DNA from: Actinopolyspora biskrensis
Lineage (GTDB): Bacteria > Actinomycetota > Actinomycetes > Mycobacteriales > Pseudonocardiaceae
Direction: 5' to 3'
DNA length: 64,000 nt
Assembly: GCF_013408175.1 (NCBI RefSeq)
Contig: NZ_JACBYW010000005.1
Span: forward strand, 186,001 to 250,000
A model generated the notes under the pieces. That model was not told where the DNA came from, made no database searches, and saw nothing but the letters and a program-made list of their open reading frames with translations. Positions 35,358 through 44,946 of the stretch are shown here, piece by piece. The first letter of the stretch is position 1, and the number at the start of each line of letters is the position of its first letter. Position numbers and translations under genes: made by a program.

Positions 35358-36289
35358 CAACCACGAAGCGATCCGTCAGCGGCGAGGCGACGTCGGGCAG
35401 AGCGGGAGTCCGCGGACTGCTCGGTGCCTACCTCTCCTTGACCAAACCACGTGTCATCGAGCAGCTGCTGGTGACCACGATTCCGGCCATGTTCCTCGCC
35501 GAGCGAGGAATCCCCTCGCTCTGGCTGGTGCTGATCACCCTGATCGGCGGGACCATGGCGGCGGGCAGCGCCAACGCCCTGAACTGCGTGGTCGATTCCG
35601 ACATCGACGCGGTCATGGATCGGACCAAGTCGCGCCCCCTGGTCAGCTACCGCATCTCGCGTGGGCACGCGCTCGTGTTCAGCATCGCTCTCAGCGTGCT
35701 GTCCTTCGCCGTGCTCTGGGCGGGAGCCAACGTGCTGGCGGCGGCTCTGGCGTTGTCGGCCACGCTGTTCTACGTCTTCGTGTACACCCTGCTGCTCAAG
35801 CGCCGCACCGCCCAGAACATCGTCTGGGGCGGTGCTGCCGGGTGCATGCCGGTGCTGGTCGGCTGGGCCGCCGTGGCCGACACGGTGGAGTGGCCCGCTC
35901 TGGTGATGTTCGCGGTGGTCTTCCTGTGGACCCCGCCGCACTTCTGGTCCCTGGCCATGAAGTACCGCGAGGACTACGAACGCGCCGCCGTGCCGATGCT
36001 GCCCGTCGTGGCCACCCCTCGTCAGGTGTCCGTGCGGATCCTCGCCTATTCGTGGGCGACGGTGGCCAGCACGCTGTTACTGATCCCGGTGACCAGCTGG
36101 ATCTACGTCGCCTGGGCGGTGATCGTCGGAGTCACCTTCCTGGTCATGGCCCACCGGCTGCACAGCGGAATAAGCCGGGGCCACGAGGTCAATCCGATGA
36201 AGCTGTTCCACCTGTCGAACAGCTACCTCACCGGGCTGTTCCTGGCCATCGCTGTCGACGCCGCGGTGGGGCTGCCGGTGCTGGCCTGA
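35354..36289 (+). CDS. ctaB: Protoheme IX farnesyltransferase (haem O synthase)
   Basis: Adds a farnesyl group to haem B for cytochrome oxidase. 311 residues with about nine transmembrane helices. The first Asp-rich prenyl-binding motif is in NCVVDSDIDAVMDRTKSRPL and the second region YREDYERAAVPMLPVV is intact. ATG 35354 overlaps the preceding stop by ATGA. The convergent permease gene lies 139 nt downstream. Confidence 0.95.
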   Translation: MTTTKRSVSGEATSGRAGVRGLLGAYLSLTKPRVIEQLLVTTIPAMFLAERGIPSLWLVLITLIGGTMAAGSANALNCVVDSDIDAVMDRTKSRPLVSYRISRGHALVFSIALSVLSFAVLWAGANVLAAALALSATLFYVFVYTLLLKRRTAQNIVWGGAAGCMPVLVGWAAVADTVEWPALVMFAVVFLWTPPHFWSLAMKYREDYERAAVPMLPVVATPRQVSVRILAYSWATVASTLLLIPVTSWIYVAWAVIVGVTFLVMAHRLHSGISRGHEVNPMKLFHLSNSYLTGLFLAIAVDAAVGLPVLA

Positions 36290-36428
36290 CCGGGCTTCTC
36301 CGGCGCCGCCGCAGGGTCCCGTCGCTCGGCGGGACCTCCCGCGGGCTCCCGCTCCGGGGAGGTCCGACGTCGAGCGGGCACCGCGGCCCACCCGGGGCCC
36401 GGGGGCGTGCCGGGTGGACGCCCGGGGG

Positions 36429-37757
36429 TCAGCCGGAGGCGGTGGGTTCGCTGTCGGCCTCCCGCGGCGGGCTCGGTTCGGCGAGATCACGCTTGTACGT
36501 CTCGGTCAGCAGATACGCGGATCCGCACGAGATCACGGCCAGTACCGCCATGTATCCGGCGATCGCCACGGGGGAACCGGTCGCCGTGTACAGCCCCGTG
36601 CAGATCATCGGGGCGATGCCCCCGCCGAGGATCGAGGCCAGCTGGTAGCTGATGGAGATACCGCTGTAGCGCAGTCGCGTGGAGAACAGTTCGGAGTAGT
36701 AGGCCGACTGCGGCCCGTACACCGATGTCCGGCACAGCTGCAGCACCATGCCGCCGAGCAGGTACAGCACGATGGATCCGCTGTCCACCAGCAGCATGTA
36801 GGGAAGGGCGAACAGCGCCATGACCGCCATGCCGCTGATCATCATGCGGCGCCTGCCCAGGTAGTCCGAGAGCAGCCCGAAGGCGAGCATGAACGGTATG
36901 TCGACGAAGCTCAGCAGCGAGTTGGCGTTGAGCACGGTGGTCCGTTCGAACAGCCCCTCCTCTGTGGTGTAGAAGACCAGCCAGGTGCTCGTTATGTAGA
37001 AGGTGGCGTGGGTTCCGAGGAAGGTCCCCGTGGCGAGCACGATCGTCCTCGGGTGCGAGCGCAGCGCTTCGAGGACGGGGACGCGGGACTTCTCCTTGGT
37101 GCGCATCACACGTTCGAACACCGGGCTTTCGCTGATCTTGAGCCGGATGAACAGCCCGAGCACGATGAGCGCCGCGCTCATCAGGAACGGAATCCGCCAG
37201 CCCCAGGTCATGAACTGCTCGTCGGTCACATTGGCCGACACCAGCGAGAACGTCGTGTTGCCCAGCAGCAGACCGGCGGGAACGCCGACCTGCGGCCAGG
37301 CCCCGTAGAAGCCCCGTCGCCTGTCGGGGGCGTGTTCGACGGCCATCAGCGCCGCCCCGCCCCACTCCCCTCCGACGCCGAGCCCCTGGGCGAATCGCAG
37401 CAGCACCAGCAGCACGGGAGCCCACACCCCGATGGAGTCGTAGGCGGGCAGCGTGCCGATCAGCAGCGTGGCCACGCCCATCAGCATCAGGGACCAGATC
37501 AGCATCGGTTTGCGCCCCAGCCGGTCCCCGAAGTGCGAGAAGACGACTCCGCCCAGGGGGCGGGCCAGGAACCCGATGGCGAACGAGGCGAAGGCGGCCA
37601 GGGCGCCGACCAGCGGGTCGAAGGCGGGGAAGAAGAGTTCGTTGAACACCAGCGAGGCGGCGGTGCCGTAGATGAAGAAGTCGTACCACTCGATCGTCGT
37701 ACCGATCAGACTGGCCAGGGCCACTCTCCCGGACTGCGTGGTCGTCGAACCGGCCAT
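36429..37757 (-). CDS. MHS-type MFS metabolite:H+ symporter
   Basis: 442 residues, 12 transmembrane helices. TTIEWYDFFIYGTAASLVFN at the first helix and FLARPLGGVVFSHFGDRLGRK after the second are the marks of the metabolite:H+ symporter group (ShiA, ProP, KgtP). GYWRGFYGAW-type sequence appears as RRRGFYGAWPQVGVPAG. It imports a small organic acid, betaine or similar compound; which one cannot be told. It is divergent from the snapalysin gene over a 284-nt gap. Confidence 0.9.
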   Translation of the reverse strand: MAGSTTTQSGRVALASLIGTTIEWYDFFIYGTAASLVFNELFFPAFDPLVGALAAFASFAIGFLARPLGGVVFSHFGDRLGRKPMLIWSLMLMGVATLLIGTLPAYDSIGVWAPVLLVLLRFAQGLGVGGEWGGAALMAVEHAPDRRRGFYGAWPQVGVPAGLLLGNTTFSLVSANVTDEQFMTWGWRIPFLMSAALIVLGLFIRLKISESPVFERVMRTKEKSRVPVLEALRSHPRTIVLATGTFLGTHATFYITSTWLVFYTTEEGLFERTTVLNANSLLSFVDIPFMLAFGLLSDYLGRRRMMISGMAVMALFALPYMLLVDSGSIVLYLLGGMVLQLCRTSVYGPQSAYYSELFSTRLRYSGISISYQLASILGGGIAPMICTGLYTATGSPVAIAGYMAVLAVISCGSAYLLTETYKRDLAEPSPPREADSEPTASG

Positions 37758-38041
37758 CGCTACGCACCCTTCGTGTCGGTGTAACTCTCGGGTGTGTCCT
37801 GAATAACTAACGCTGTAAGTTTTTCGGTACCGTAGCGGCGGCCCCGGCTCAGGACAAGAGCGTCGGAAAAGTCGGTTCCGCTCCGTCGGGGCCGCCGGCG
37901 CTCGAGAGGCGCCGAAGGGGGTGCTCGCAGGCGCCGGGGGTCGTGGGTCGAACGACGGTGCCGCCCTGCGACTTCCGCCGGTGGTCCGGGCCCGGAACGC
38001 GCTCTAGGTTGCGACCGGTCACCCGAGATCGAGGAGTAGTC

Positions 38042-38617
38042 ATGCAGCCACGCGCGATCAGATTCGTGCTCCCGGTGCTCGCCCTCGCGTTGTTCACGTT
38101 GGTCGGTTTCTCGCCGGGGAGCGGGACAGCTCTGGCCGCCGACGGCGGACCGGCGCGTTCGCAGGCGACGACCGTGGTCACCTACGACGCGGGAGGGGCG
38201 GCCGAGTTCGGCGATGTGGTGCGTCGAGCGACCGGCATCTGGAACGAACATTTGTCCAATGTGGAATTCGAAGCGGTCGACGGCTCCGCCGACGTCGTGA
38301 TCCTCGCCGACGACGGATGGCCGCGGGCCCGCCCCACCGGGCTGGGAACCGGCACCGTGTGGATGGGCCGTCAGGCCGTGGAGGAGGGGCACGACCCGAC
38401 GCGCATAGCCGCGCACGAGCTCGGTCACATCCTCGGCCTGCCCGACAGGCGCACCGGAGTCTGCGAGGAGCTGATGTCCGGACACAGCGCCGGGACCGAC
38501 TGCACCAGTGCCACCCCGAACGCGGCCGAGGTCGCCGAGGTCGAGCGCAACTTCTCCGCGGACGTGTTCCTCCCGCTGGGAACCCACGTCTACGGTGAGC
38601 CGACCCCGGCTCCTTGA
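38042..38617 (+). CDS. Snapalysin-type secreted zinc metalloprotease (M7)
   Basis: 191 residues. A signal peptide is present (basic MQPRAIR, then VLPVLALALFTLVGF, with ALA before the mature part). The zinc motif HELGHILGLPD fits the snapalysin form HEXXHXXGXXD, with aspartate as third ligand. Two cysteines flank the following loop (VCEELMSGHSAGTDC) and probably form a disulfide. It is a small extracellular protease of the kind common in soil actinomycetes. ATG at 38042 follows GAGGAG. A perfect hairpin follows the stop. Confidence 0.92.
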   Translation: MQPRAIRFVLPVLALALFTLVGFSPGSGTALAADGGPARSQATTVVTYDAGGAAEFGDVVRRATGIWNEHLSNVEFEAVDGSADVVILADDGWPRARPTGLGTGTVWMGRQAVEEGHDPTRIAAHELGHILGLPDRRTGVCEELMSGHSAGTDCTSATPNAAEVAEVERNFSADVFLPLGTHVYGEPTPAP

Positions 38618-38624
38618 GCCGACC

Positions 38625-38656
38625 CCGGCGGCGGAGGCCACGTCCTCCGCCGCCGG
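38625..38656 (+). terminator. 13-bp perfect hairpin after the snapalysin gene
   Basis: CCGGCGGCGGAGG pairs without mismatch with CCTCCGCCGCCGG across a 6-nt loop, 8 nt past the stop codon. No T tract, as usual in this genome. Confidence 0.7.
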
Positions 38657-38875
38657 ACCACCTCGGGGACACTCCCCCGCGGCAGCACGCCTCCGCCGGG
38701 GAGCGCGCCCGCCCAACGGCTCCCGAAGTGCGACGCGCGGGTGACGGGGGGATAGTGATGCCCGGGCGCACGGACGGTGTCCAGCGATGTTGTCGTGCCA
38801 CCCGGTGAAAGACCCCAGCCGGGACAAGCCGATCGGCACAGTCGGGTTCGTGAACCGCGCCGGAGGTGGTCGATC

Positions 38876-39871
38876 ATGAGTCCGCGAAGATCGCACCGAC
38901 GAGGAGCAGGTACGGCCTCCGAGAAGCAGGAGTGGCCTCCCGAGGACATCCGGAGCATGGAGCAGTCCGTGGGACGGGCACCATCGGTGCACAACACGCA
39001 ACCGTGGTCACTCGTCATCAGGGACCGCACGGCGAGCCTGTACGAGCGGTCGGAGGTCTCCCTGGAGCAGCACGACCCCGCGGGAAGGGACCGCCGGGTC
39101 TCCTGCGGGGCAGCCCTGACGAACCTGTTCCTCGCCGTGCGCGGGACAGGGTGGGAGGCCGCGCTGCGCCGCGGACCGAGCGCGGAGGAACCGGAGCTCG
39201 TGGGGGCGGTCACCGGAGCAGGCCGTCGGGAGCCCTCCGTGCTGGAGGGGCAGCGGTTCAGGGCCATCGCACGGCGCAGCAGCCACCGGCGCCCCTTCCA
39301 CGAACAGGGACTCGCGCACGTCGCCAGGGAGGCTCTGCTCGCGGCGGGCGGCTCCTCCGGCGTACGCGCCCGCTGGATCACGGGCTCGGCGGAGGCGCGG
39401 CACGTGGCGGAGCTGCTCGGGTACGCGGCACGGGTGCACAAGAAGGACCGCCACTACCAGCGCGAGCTGGCGATGTGGATGCTCGACAGGTCCGGTCGAG
39501 CGGGGGACCCCGGAAGTGGCTTCGACGGGGACGACCTGGCCGGGGAGGGGGTTCCCGGCGTCGGGCTGACCACATCGGGAACCCGACTGCCCGACGAGGG
39601 CAAGCTCGCCGAGTGGATAGCGGCCGAATCGGTCATGGTGCTCTGCACCGACTCCGACGAGCGGTCCGACCACTTCCGAACCGGGGAGGCACTGCAACTG
39701 GCCTGGTTGACGGCAACCAGCCTCGGACTGGTCTCCTCGGTCATCACCCAGCCGCTGCACCTGGCCGAGGTTCGGCGGGGGCTGCGCGAACGCCTCGGGC
39801 TCGCGGGGGAGCCGCACGTGCTGGCCAGGTTCGGCTACCCCGCCCCCGTGCCCGGCCAACGTCGAGGTTGA
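38876..39871 (+). CDS. Acg-family FMN-binding nitroreductase-like protein
   Basis: 331 residues. GRAPSVHNTQPW near the N terminus and the late WLTATSLGLVSSVITQPL are typical of the Acg/Rv2032 group, double nitroreductase folds that bind FMN but often lack enzymatic activity because a lid closes the site. In mycobacteria such genes belong to the DosR hypoxia regulon. The ATG at 38876 follows GGAGGTGG. No DosR-type box was identified upstream. Stands alone, convergent with the DUF574 gene. Confidence 0.87.
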   Translation: MSPRRSHRRGAGTASEKQEWPPEDIRSMEQSVGRAPSVHNTQPWSLVIRDRTASLYERSEVSLEQHDPAGRDRRVSCGAALTNLFLAVRGTGWEAALRRGPSAEEPELVGAVTGAGRREPSVLEGQRFRAIARRSSHRRPFHEQGLAHVAREALLAAGGSSGVRARWITGSAEARHVAELLGYAARVHKKDRHYQRELAMWMLDRSGRAGDPGSGFDGDDLAGEGVPGVGLTTSGTRLPDEGKLAEWIAAESVMVLCTDSDERSDHFRTGEALQLAWLTATSLGLVSSVITQPLHLAEVRRGLRERLGLAGEPHVLARFGYPAPVPGQRRG

Positions 39872-39973
39872 CCGCCGCGGGCGCGGGGCGGCCCCGACGA
39901 CTGCCCCGGGGAGTGCGGGAGGGACGGGACGCCTCGCCCGCGCGGTCCTTCCGCGAAGCGACGCGCTCGGGGA

Positions 39974-40819
39974 TCACCCATCGAGACGGCCGACAGCCCC
40001 GTAGGCGTTGGCGATGTTCACCTCGTCCTCCGTCACCGTGGAGTCGGGCCGCCACAGCGGGAGGGGAACCAGGCCGGGGTCCACCGGAGAGAACCCCTCC
40101 AGGAGCTCCTCGATCTCGTGCGGAGCTCGCCATCTGACCGGGGTGGGGGTGCGGGCCATGACCTCTTCGGCCGCGGCCACCTGCTGAGGAGTCGCGGACA
40201 GGGCGGAAATGTGGGACAGCACGAGATGGCTTCCGGGCGCGCAGACCCCGCGGTACGTCGCCAGCACCTCGCGCGCCTCGTCCTGGTCGGGGACGAAGGG
40301 CAGCACCGCGACGGCCAGCAGGCCGACGGGGCGGCTGAAGTCCAGCAGCTCCGCCACGCCGGGTGCGGACAGCACCGCCTCCGGATCGCGGATGTCGGCG
40401 AGCGTCATCGTGACTCCGGACAGGTCGTTCAGCAGGCGCTGGGCGTGCGCCACGGCGACCGGTTCGTGGTCGACGTAGGCCACCCTGGCCCGCTGGTTGA
40501 ACTGCCCGGCCACCTCGTGGACGTTGCCGACGGTCGGGATGCCCGATCCGAGATCGATGAACTGGTCGATGCCGTTCCCGGCGAGGAAGGTGACCGCCCG
40601 CTGCAGGAACGCGCGGTTCGCCCGCGCGTACTCGCGTGCGTGCGGCATCGCCGCGGAACCGGCTTCGGCCGCCTCCCGGTCCGCCGCGAAGTTGGTGGAA
40701 CCCCCGAGGTAGTAGTCGTACATCCGCGCGGCGTTCGGCAGGTCGGTTCGGACCTCCTCGCGGGGCGGGGGAGCTGAACCGAAAAGCGTCTCTTCGTCGC
40801 GATTCTCGTGCTGGTTCAT
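39974..40819 (-). CDS. SAM-dependent methyltransferase, DUF574 family
   Basis: 281 residues. The family mark ARMYDYYLGGSTNFAADREA is near the N terminus, followed by the SAM-binding pattern IDQFIDLGSGIPTVGNVHEV and RVAYVDHEPVAVAHAQ. These proteins are very numerous in Streptomyces and relatives and have no fixed substrate. The ATG at 40819 follows GGAGGTG; a longer frame is open but Arg/Pro-rich and unlike the family. Confidence 0.9.
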   Translation of the reverse strand: MNQHENRDEETLFGSAPPPREEVRTDLPNAARMYDYYLGGSTNFAADREAAEAGSAAMPHAREYARANRAFLQRAVTFLAGNGIDQFIDLGSGIPTVGNVHEVAGQFNQRARVAYVDHEPVAVAHAQRLLNDLSGVTMTLADIRDPEAVLSAPGVAELLDFSRPVGLLAVAVLPFVPDQDEAREVLATYRGVCAPGSHLVLSHISALSATPQQVAAAEEVMARTPTPVRWRAPHEIEELLEGFSPVDPGLVPLPLWRPDSTVTEDEVNIANAYGAVGRLDG

Positions 40820-41042
40820 TCCGGGGCACCTCCGAGTCGCTCGCGGCCGGAACCGGTCGGCGCTGCGAACCACGATACCGCGCATCCGCTTCTTGCCCGG
40901 GACGAGAGCTGTGGGCCGCCGCCCCGGCCGCGCGGAAGCGCTCCGGCCCGGCAGCTCCCCGTCCTGCCCGCGGGCGGCGGGCGGCGGGCGGGAGCGCGCT
41001 CGCGTGCCGCCCGCCACCCGTGCGGAGGTGCCTCGGCGTGCC

Positions 41043-41672
41043 TCAGCAGTCGTCGAGCATGTTCGACAACGCCGTCTTCTCGGCCGAGTCGACGCTCAGC
41101 CCCCACTTGTGCTTGACGTTGATCCAACCGCGCGCGTAGATGCAGTGGTAGCCGGTGTTCGACGGTTTCCACTCGGCGGGGTCGGAGTCACTCTTGTCCA
41201 TGTTGGACGTTCCGGACACCGCGATCAGCTGCTGGCTGTCCAGGTCGTTGGCGAAGTTCTCGCGTTCGGAGTCGCTCCAGTTCGCGGTGCCCGACCTCCA
41301 GGACTCCGCCAGCGGGACCATGTGGTCGATGTGCACCTCACTGGGGTCCTGGACCCACTGCTGGTCGTAGACGCTGTACCAGCTTCCCGAGGTCGGGTAG
41401 CAGTCGCTTCCGACGCTCACCTCGCTGCCGTCCCTCTTCAGCACGGTCTCGCGGGTGTCGCAGCTGCCGGACCGACTCGACCAGTGGGGGAAGCGGTCCC
41501 TGTCGTAGCCGTTCATGGAGCCCTCGGAGCGCACCGTGAGCTCGGCCAGTTGCTGGCTCGCGGTGCTCCGGTCGGGCGGGGTGGGTGGATAGGCTGTGGC
41601 CGTTCCCGCCGAAACGGCCAGCAGAGCCACCGCGGAGAGCGCGGTGGTGAGCGTGGTGACGAGCTGTCGCAC
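41043..41672 (-). CDS. Secreted HNH-family endonuclease (DUF1524)
   Basis: 209 residues. The GTG at 41672 gives a proper signal peptide (VRQLVTTLTTALSAVALLAV ending at TATA) and follows GAGGAGG at 6 nt. The mature part holds VHIDHMVPLAESWRSG, the HxDH-type metal site, then SQQLIAVSGTSNMDKSD and WKPSNTGYHCIYARGWINVK, all typical of the GmrSD C-terminal/DUF1524 nuclease of actinomycetes. Four cysteines suggest disulfides outside the cell. Probably an extracellular nutritional or defensive DNase. Confidence 0.9.
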   Translation of the reverse strand: MRQLVTTLTTALSAVALLAVSAGTATAYPPTPPDRSTASQQLAELTVRSEGSMNGYDRDRFPHWSSRSGSCDTRETVLKRDGSEVSVGSDCYPTSGSWYSVYDQQWVQDPSEVHIDHMVPLAESWRSGTANWSDSERENFANDLDSQQLIAVSGTSNMDKSDSDPAEWKPSNTGYHCIYARGWINVKHKWGLSVDSAEKTALSNMLDDC

Positions 41673-41910
41673 GACCGTCCTCCTCACGTAGCGGTTGGGG
41701 CGACCACCGCAGCGTGACAAGCGCCGGTCAACGCGGGTCAATAGTGCGGTGAAGAGTGGATGGACGTCGTGACACGTTCGGACCAGCCCCCCGGCGGTGC
41801 CGGTTGCTCCGGTGGTGGTTCCGGTGCTGCCGGAGCCGAGGGAGTACCCCGGCGGTGAGCGAGCGGCCCCGAGCGGGGAAACCCGCCGATGTCGACGGAG
41901 AACCGCACCG

Positions 41911-42669
41911 TCAGGACAAGGGGATCCGCAGTCCTTCAGTGGCCACCAGGGTATCCCCGGGAAAGACCTCGGCCGCTTCGGCTCGGCTGACCTCTCGGTC
42001 GTTGCCCGGCCGGAAGTGCGTGAGCAGCAACCGCTCCGCGTGAGCCCGTGCTGCCAGTGCGGCGGCCTCGCGGGCCGTCAGATCACAACGACGGTCCGAG
42101 TCGGACTCGGCTACCCCGGGCCGCTGGTGACGGTCGGTGGCTTCGGCCACGAACAGGTCAGCCTCGCTGGCCAGCTCGACGACCGCGGGGTCCGGACCGG
42201 TGTCACCGGTGTAGACGACGGTCGCTTCCGAACTCGCCAACCGCACACCCGCGTTGGGCACGAAGTGCGGCAACGCCACCGAGTCGAGCCGAAAAGGACC
42301 GCAGCGGTACGGTCTCGCCGGCAGTGGCCACGGCTCGAACACGCGGATCAGCGCCTCGTTCGTTCCGTCCTCGAAGGCCTGCAGCCTGTCGAACACCTCG
42401 CGCGGTGCGTACAGCGGCAACGACGGAGCTCCGCGCCTTCCGAACCACCGTGCGCGGAACAGGCCGTGCAGATCGACCACGTGGTCCGGGTGCTCATGGG
42501 TGATCACCACGGCGTCCAACCCGTCGGCGGCAGGACTTTCCAGCAGTGAGAGCAGGCGAGGCAGGGTTCCGTATCCCAGGTCGACGACCACGCGGAACCC
42601 GGCCGACTCCAGCAGGAAACCGCTGCACGCGCGCCCGGGTTCCGGCCATCCGCCGCAGCTGCCCAGCAC
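41911..42669 (-). CDS. MBL-fold metallo-hydrolase (RNase Z/cyclic phosphodiesterase-like)
   Basis: About 252 residues. VLGSCGGWPEPGRACSGFLL is the start of the beta-lactamase fold, and VITHEHPDHVVDLHGLF carries the HXHXDH metal motif; VVYTGDTGPDP and LLLTHFRPGNDREV supply the remaining ligands. Orthologues near murI and rphA in actinobacteria are annotated as cyclic nucleotide phosphodiesterase or RNase Z-like, without proof. The start is uncertain: the GTG at 42669 lies within the first strand and a few upstream residues may belong to the protein. Confidence 0.85.
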   Translation of the reverse strand: MLGSCGGWPEPGRACSGFLLESAGFRVVVDLGYGTLPRLLSLLESPAADGLDAVVITHEHPDHVVDLHGLFRARWFGRRGAPSLPLYAPREVFDRLQAFEDGTNEALIRVFEPWPLPARPYRCGPFRLDSVALPHFVPNAGVRLASSEATVVYTGDTGPDPAVVELASEADLFVAEATDRHQRPGVAESDSDRRCDLTAREAAALAARAHAERLLLTHFRPGNDREVSRAEAAEVFPGDTLVATEGLRIPLS

Positions 42670-42849
42670 CGTCAGCGCGGAGCTCTCGTCCGGAATCGCT
42701 CTTCTCCGTGATCGGCGTCGTCGCCAGTGCAGGACGAACGCGGGTGGTGCCGCCCGCGTCGGGCCGGATCACTGCTCGAACGGCTGACCCCGCTTCTCGG
42801 CCGCCGCCGATGCCGGAGCCGACGGTGGTCGGGAAGCGGGACGTCGGGC

Positions 42850-44352
42850 TCAGGCCGCTCGGCGTCGGTTGCGCGCTCGCAGCACGAGCGAGACCACCAC
42901 GGCGAGCACCAGGACCGAGTAGAGCGCCACCGCGAAGGGACTGTCCACGAGCACTCCGACGTCGCCCTGGCTCATCGCCATCGCACGGCGCAGCGACGTC
43001 TCGGCCAGCGGTCCGAGGATGACCCCGATGAGGACCGGGGCGATCGGGAACCCGTAGCGACGCAGCAGGAAACCCAGCGCCCCGATCACGTACAACAGCA
43101 GCACGTCGAACACCGCCGACCTGGTGGTGTAAACCCCGAGGGTCGCGAACACCACGATCCCCGCGTAGAGGTAGTTGCGCGGAATGCGCAGCAGTTTCGC
43201 CCAGATCGGGGCGAACGGCAGGTTCAGCACCAGCAGCATCGCGCTGCCGATGAACAGGCTGGCCAGCAACGCCCAGACCAGGTCGGACTCCTGCGTGAAC
43301 AACAGCGGCCCCGGACGCATCCCGTACTGCTGGAACGCGCCGAGCATGATCGCCGCGGTCGCCGAGGTGGGCAGCCCCAGCCCGAGCAGCGGAACCAGCG
43401 AGGTCGCCGTCGTCGCGTTGTTCGCCGCCTCCGGGCCCGCGACCCCTTCGATGGCACCACGATCGAACTCGTCGCCGCCGCCGCGTCGCCTGGAGAGGCT
43501 CTTCTCGGTGCCGTAGGACAGGAAGGTGGGAATCTCGGCCCCGCCCGCAGGGATCACCCCGAAGGGAATCCCGAGCGCGGTGCCGCGCAACCAGGGACGC
43601 CAGGAGCGGCTCAGGTCCCGCCTGCTCAGCCACGGGCGTCCCGAGGCGACGGTCTCGGTGGCCGGTGCGCGCCGGGAACGCGACGCGACGTGCAGCACCT
43701 CCCCGATGGCCAGCAGCCCCACCGTGACGACCACGACGCTGATCCCGTCCAGCAGCTGGGTGCTGCCCAACGTGAACCGCACGGCCCCGCTCTGCTCGTC
43801 GATCCCGACCATCGCCACGGCCAGCCCGATGCCGAGCGAGCTCAGCCCGCGCAGCATGTCGCCGGTCACCACGGCCGAGGTTGCCAGGAAGGCCAGCACG
43901 GTCAGCGCGAAGTACTCGGGAGGACCGAAACCGACGGCCAGGTTCACCATCAGCGGGGAGAAGAACACCACCAGGGTCACCGCGACGATGCTCGCGAGGA
44001 AGGAACCGAGCACCGCGGTGGCCAGCGCCTGGGGAGCGCGCCGGTTCTTCGCCATCAGGAAGCCCTCGAAGGCCGTGGCCATCGAGGAGCTCTGCCCGGG
44101 GGTGTTGAGCAGGATCGCGGTCGTGGCGCCGCCGAACTGCCCTCCGAAGTAGACCCCGGCGAACATGATGAACGCGCCGGTGGGGTCGAGTTGGAAGGTG
44201 ACCGGGACGAGCAGCGCGATCGCCATGGCCGTGCCCAGCCCCGGCAGCACGCCGACCACGGTGCCGAGTATCACCCCGGTCAGGCACAGCAGCAGGTTCA
44301 GCGGGGTCACCGCTTCGGCGAAACCCCCGCCCAGCAAGGACAACGTTTCCAC
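42850..44352 (-). CDS. tctA: Tripartite tricarboxylate transporter, large permease TctA
   Basis: 500 residues, about 11-12 transmembrane helices. [20 protein letters not shown] and [20 protein letters not shown] are family signatures, as is the second copy TNASAT-type loop [20 protein letters not shown]. With TctB it forms the membrane part of a secondary transporter that takes tricarboxylates or other carboxylates delivered by TctC. Directly after tctB (one nucleotide apart), last gene of the operon. Confidence 0.93.
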   Translation of the reverse strand: METLSLLGGGFAEAVTPLNLLLCLTGVILGTVVGVLPGLGTAMAIALLVPVTFQLDPTGAFIMFAGVYFGGQFGGATTAILLNTPGQSSSMATAFEGFLMAKNRRAPQALATAVLGSFLASIVAVTLVVFFSPLMVNLAVGFGPPEYFALTVLAFLATSAVVTGDMLRGLSSLGIGLAVAMVGIDEQSGAVRFTLGSTQLLDGISVVVVTVGLLAIGEVLHVASRSRRAPATETVASGRPWLSRRDLSRSWRPWLRGTALGIPFGVIPAGGAEIPTFLSYGTEKSLSRRRGGGDEFDRGAIEGVAGPEAANNATTATSLVPLLGLGLPTSATAAIMLGAFQQYGMRPGPLLFTQESDLVWALLASLFIGSAMLLVLNLPFAPIWAKLLRIPRNYLYAGIVVFATLGVYTTRSAVFDVLLLYVIGALGFLLRRYGFPIAPVLIGVILGPLAETSLRRAMAMSQGDVGVLVDSPFAVALYSVLVLAVVVSLVLRARNRRRAA

Positions 44353-44946
44353 TCAGAACACCCCAACCAGGACACCGGAGGGAAGCGGCAGGCCGAGCCC
44401 CGCGGAGAAGGCCAGCTGCACCGCGGCCGAGACGACGAAGGAGATCCCGAGGTCGCGCAACTTGTGCCCGCTCCCGAGCGCGCAGGAGACGCCCCAGAAC
44501 AGCAGGGCGCCCGCGATGACCCACCCCGCCGTCTGCAACAGCGCCAGGTGCGCGGCCAAGGTCGCGCCGGTCAGCAGCAGCGGTTTCCAGTCGCTGCGCG
44601 CTCCGGCCTCCGCGGAGTCGGACTCGGCCGAGGACACGGCGGAACCGTCCCCGCCGCCCGCCTCGTCGGCGGTGGCAGCGCTGCGGGGCAGCAGCGTCCG
44701 CACGGACAGCGCCACTCCCAGCACGGCCAGCAGCGTGCCGACCACGACGGGGAAGAACCGCGGCCCGAGGAAGCTCACCGAGGAGGGAACGTCCATCATC
44801 GCCGAGCGGATCAGCAGGAATCCGCCCAGCGCGATCACGAGGACACCGACGAACAGCTCACTGCGTCCGGTCCAGAAGGACCGCGCGCCGTCGCCCAGGG
44901 CGGGGCTTTCCCCCGCCGGGGTGGTTCGGTGCACCGATGCGCTCAT
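44353..44946 (-). CDS. tctB: Tripartite tricarboxylate transporter, small permease TctB
   Basis: 197 residues, four transmembrane helices. FVGVLVIALGGFLLIRSAMM and GPRFFPVVVGTLLAVLGVAL match TctB. Between helices 2 and 3 is a hydrophilic loop rich in Ala, Glu and Ser (DEAGGGDGSAVSSAESDSAE). Overlaps the end of tctC by ATGA and abuts tctA. Confidence 0.9.
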   Translation of the reverse strand: MSASVHRTTPAGESPALGDGARSFWTGRSELFVGVLVIALGGFLLIRSAMMDVPSSVSFLGPRFFPVVVGTLLAVLGVALSVRTLLPRSAATADEAGGGDGSAVSSAESDSAEAGARSDWKPLLLTGATLAAHLALLQTAGWVIAGALLFWGVSCALGSGHKLRDLGISFVVSAAVQLAFSAGLGLPLPSGVLVGVF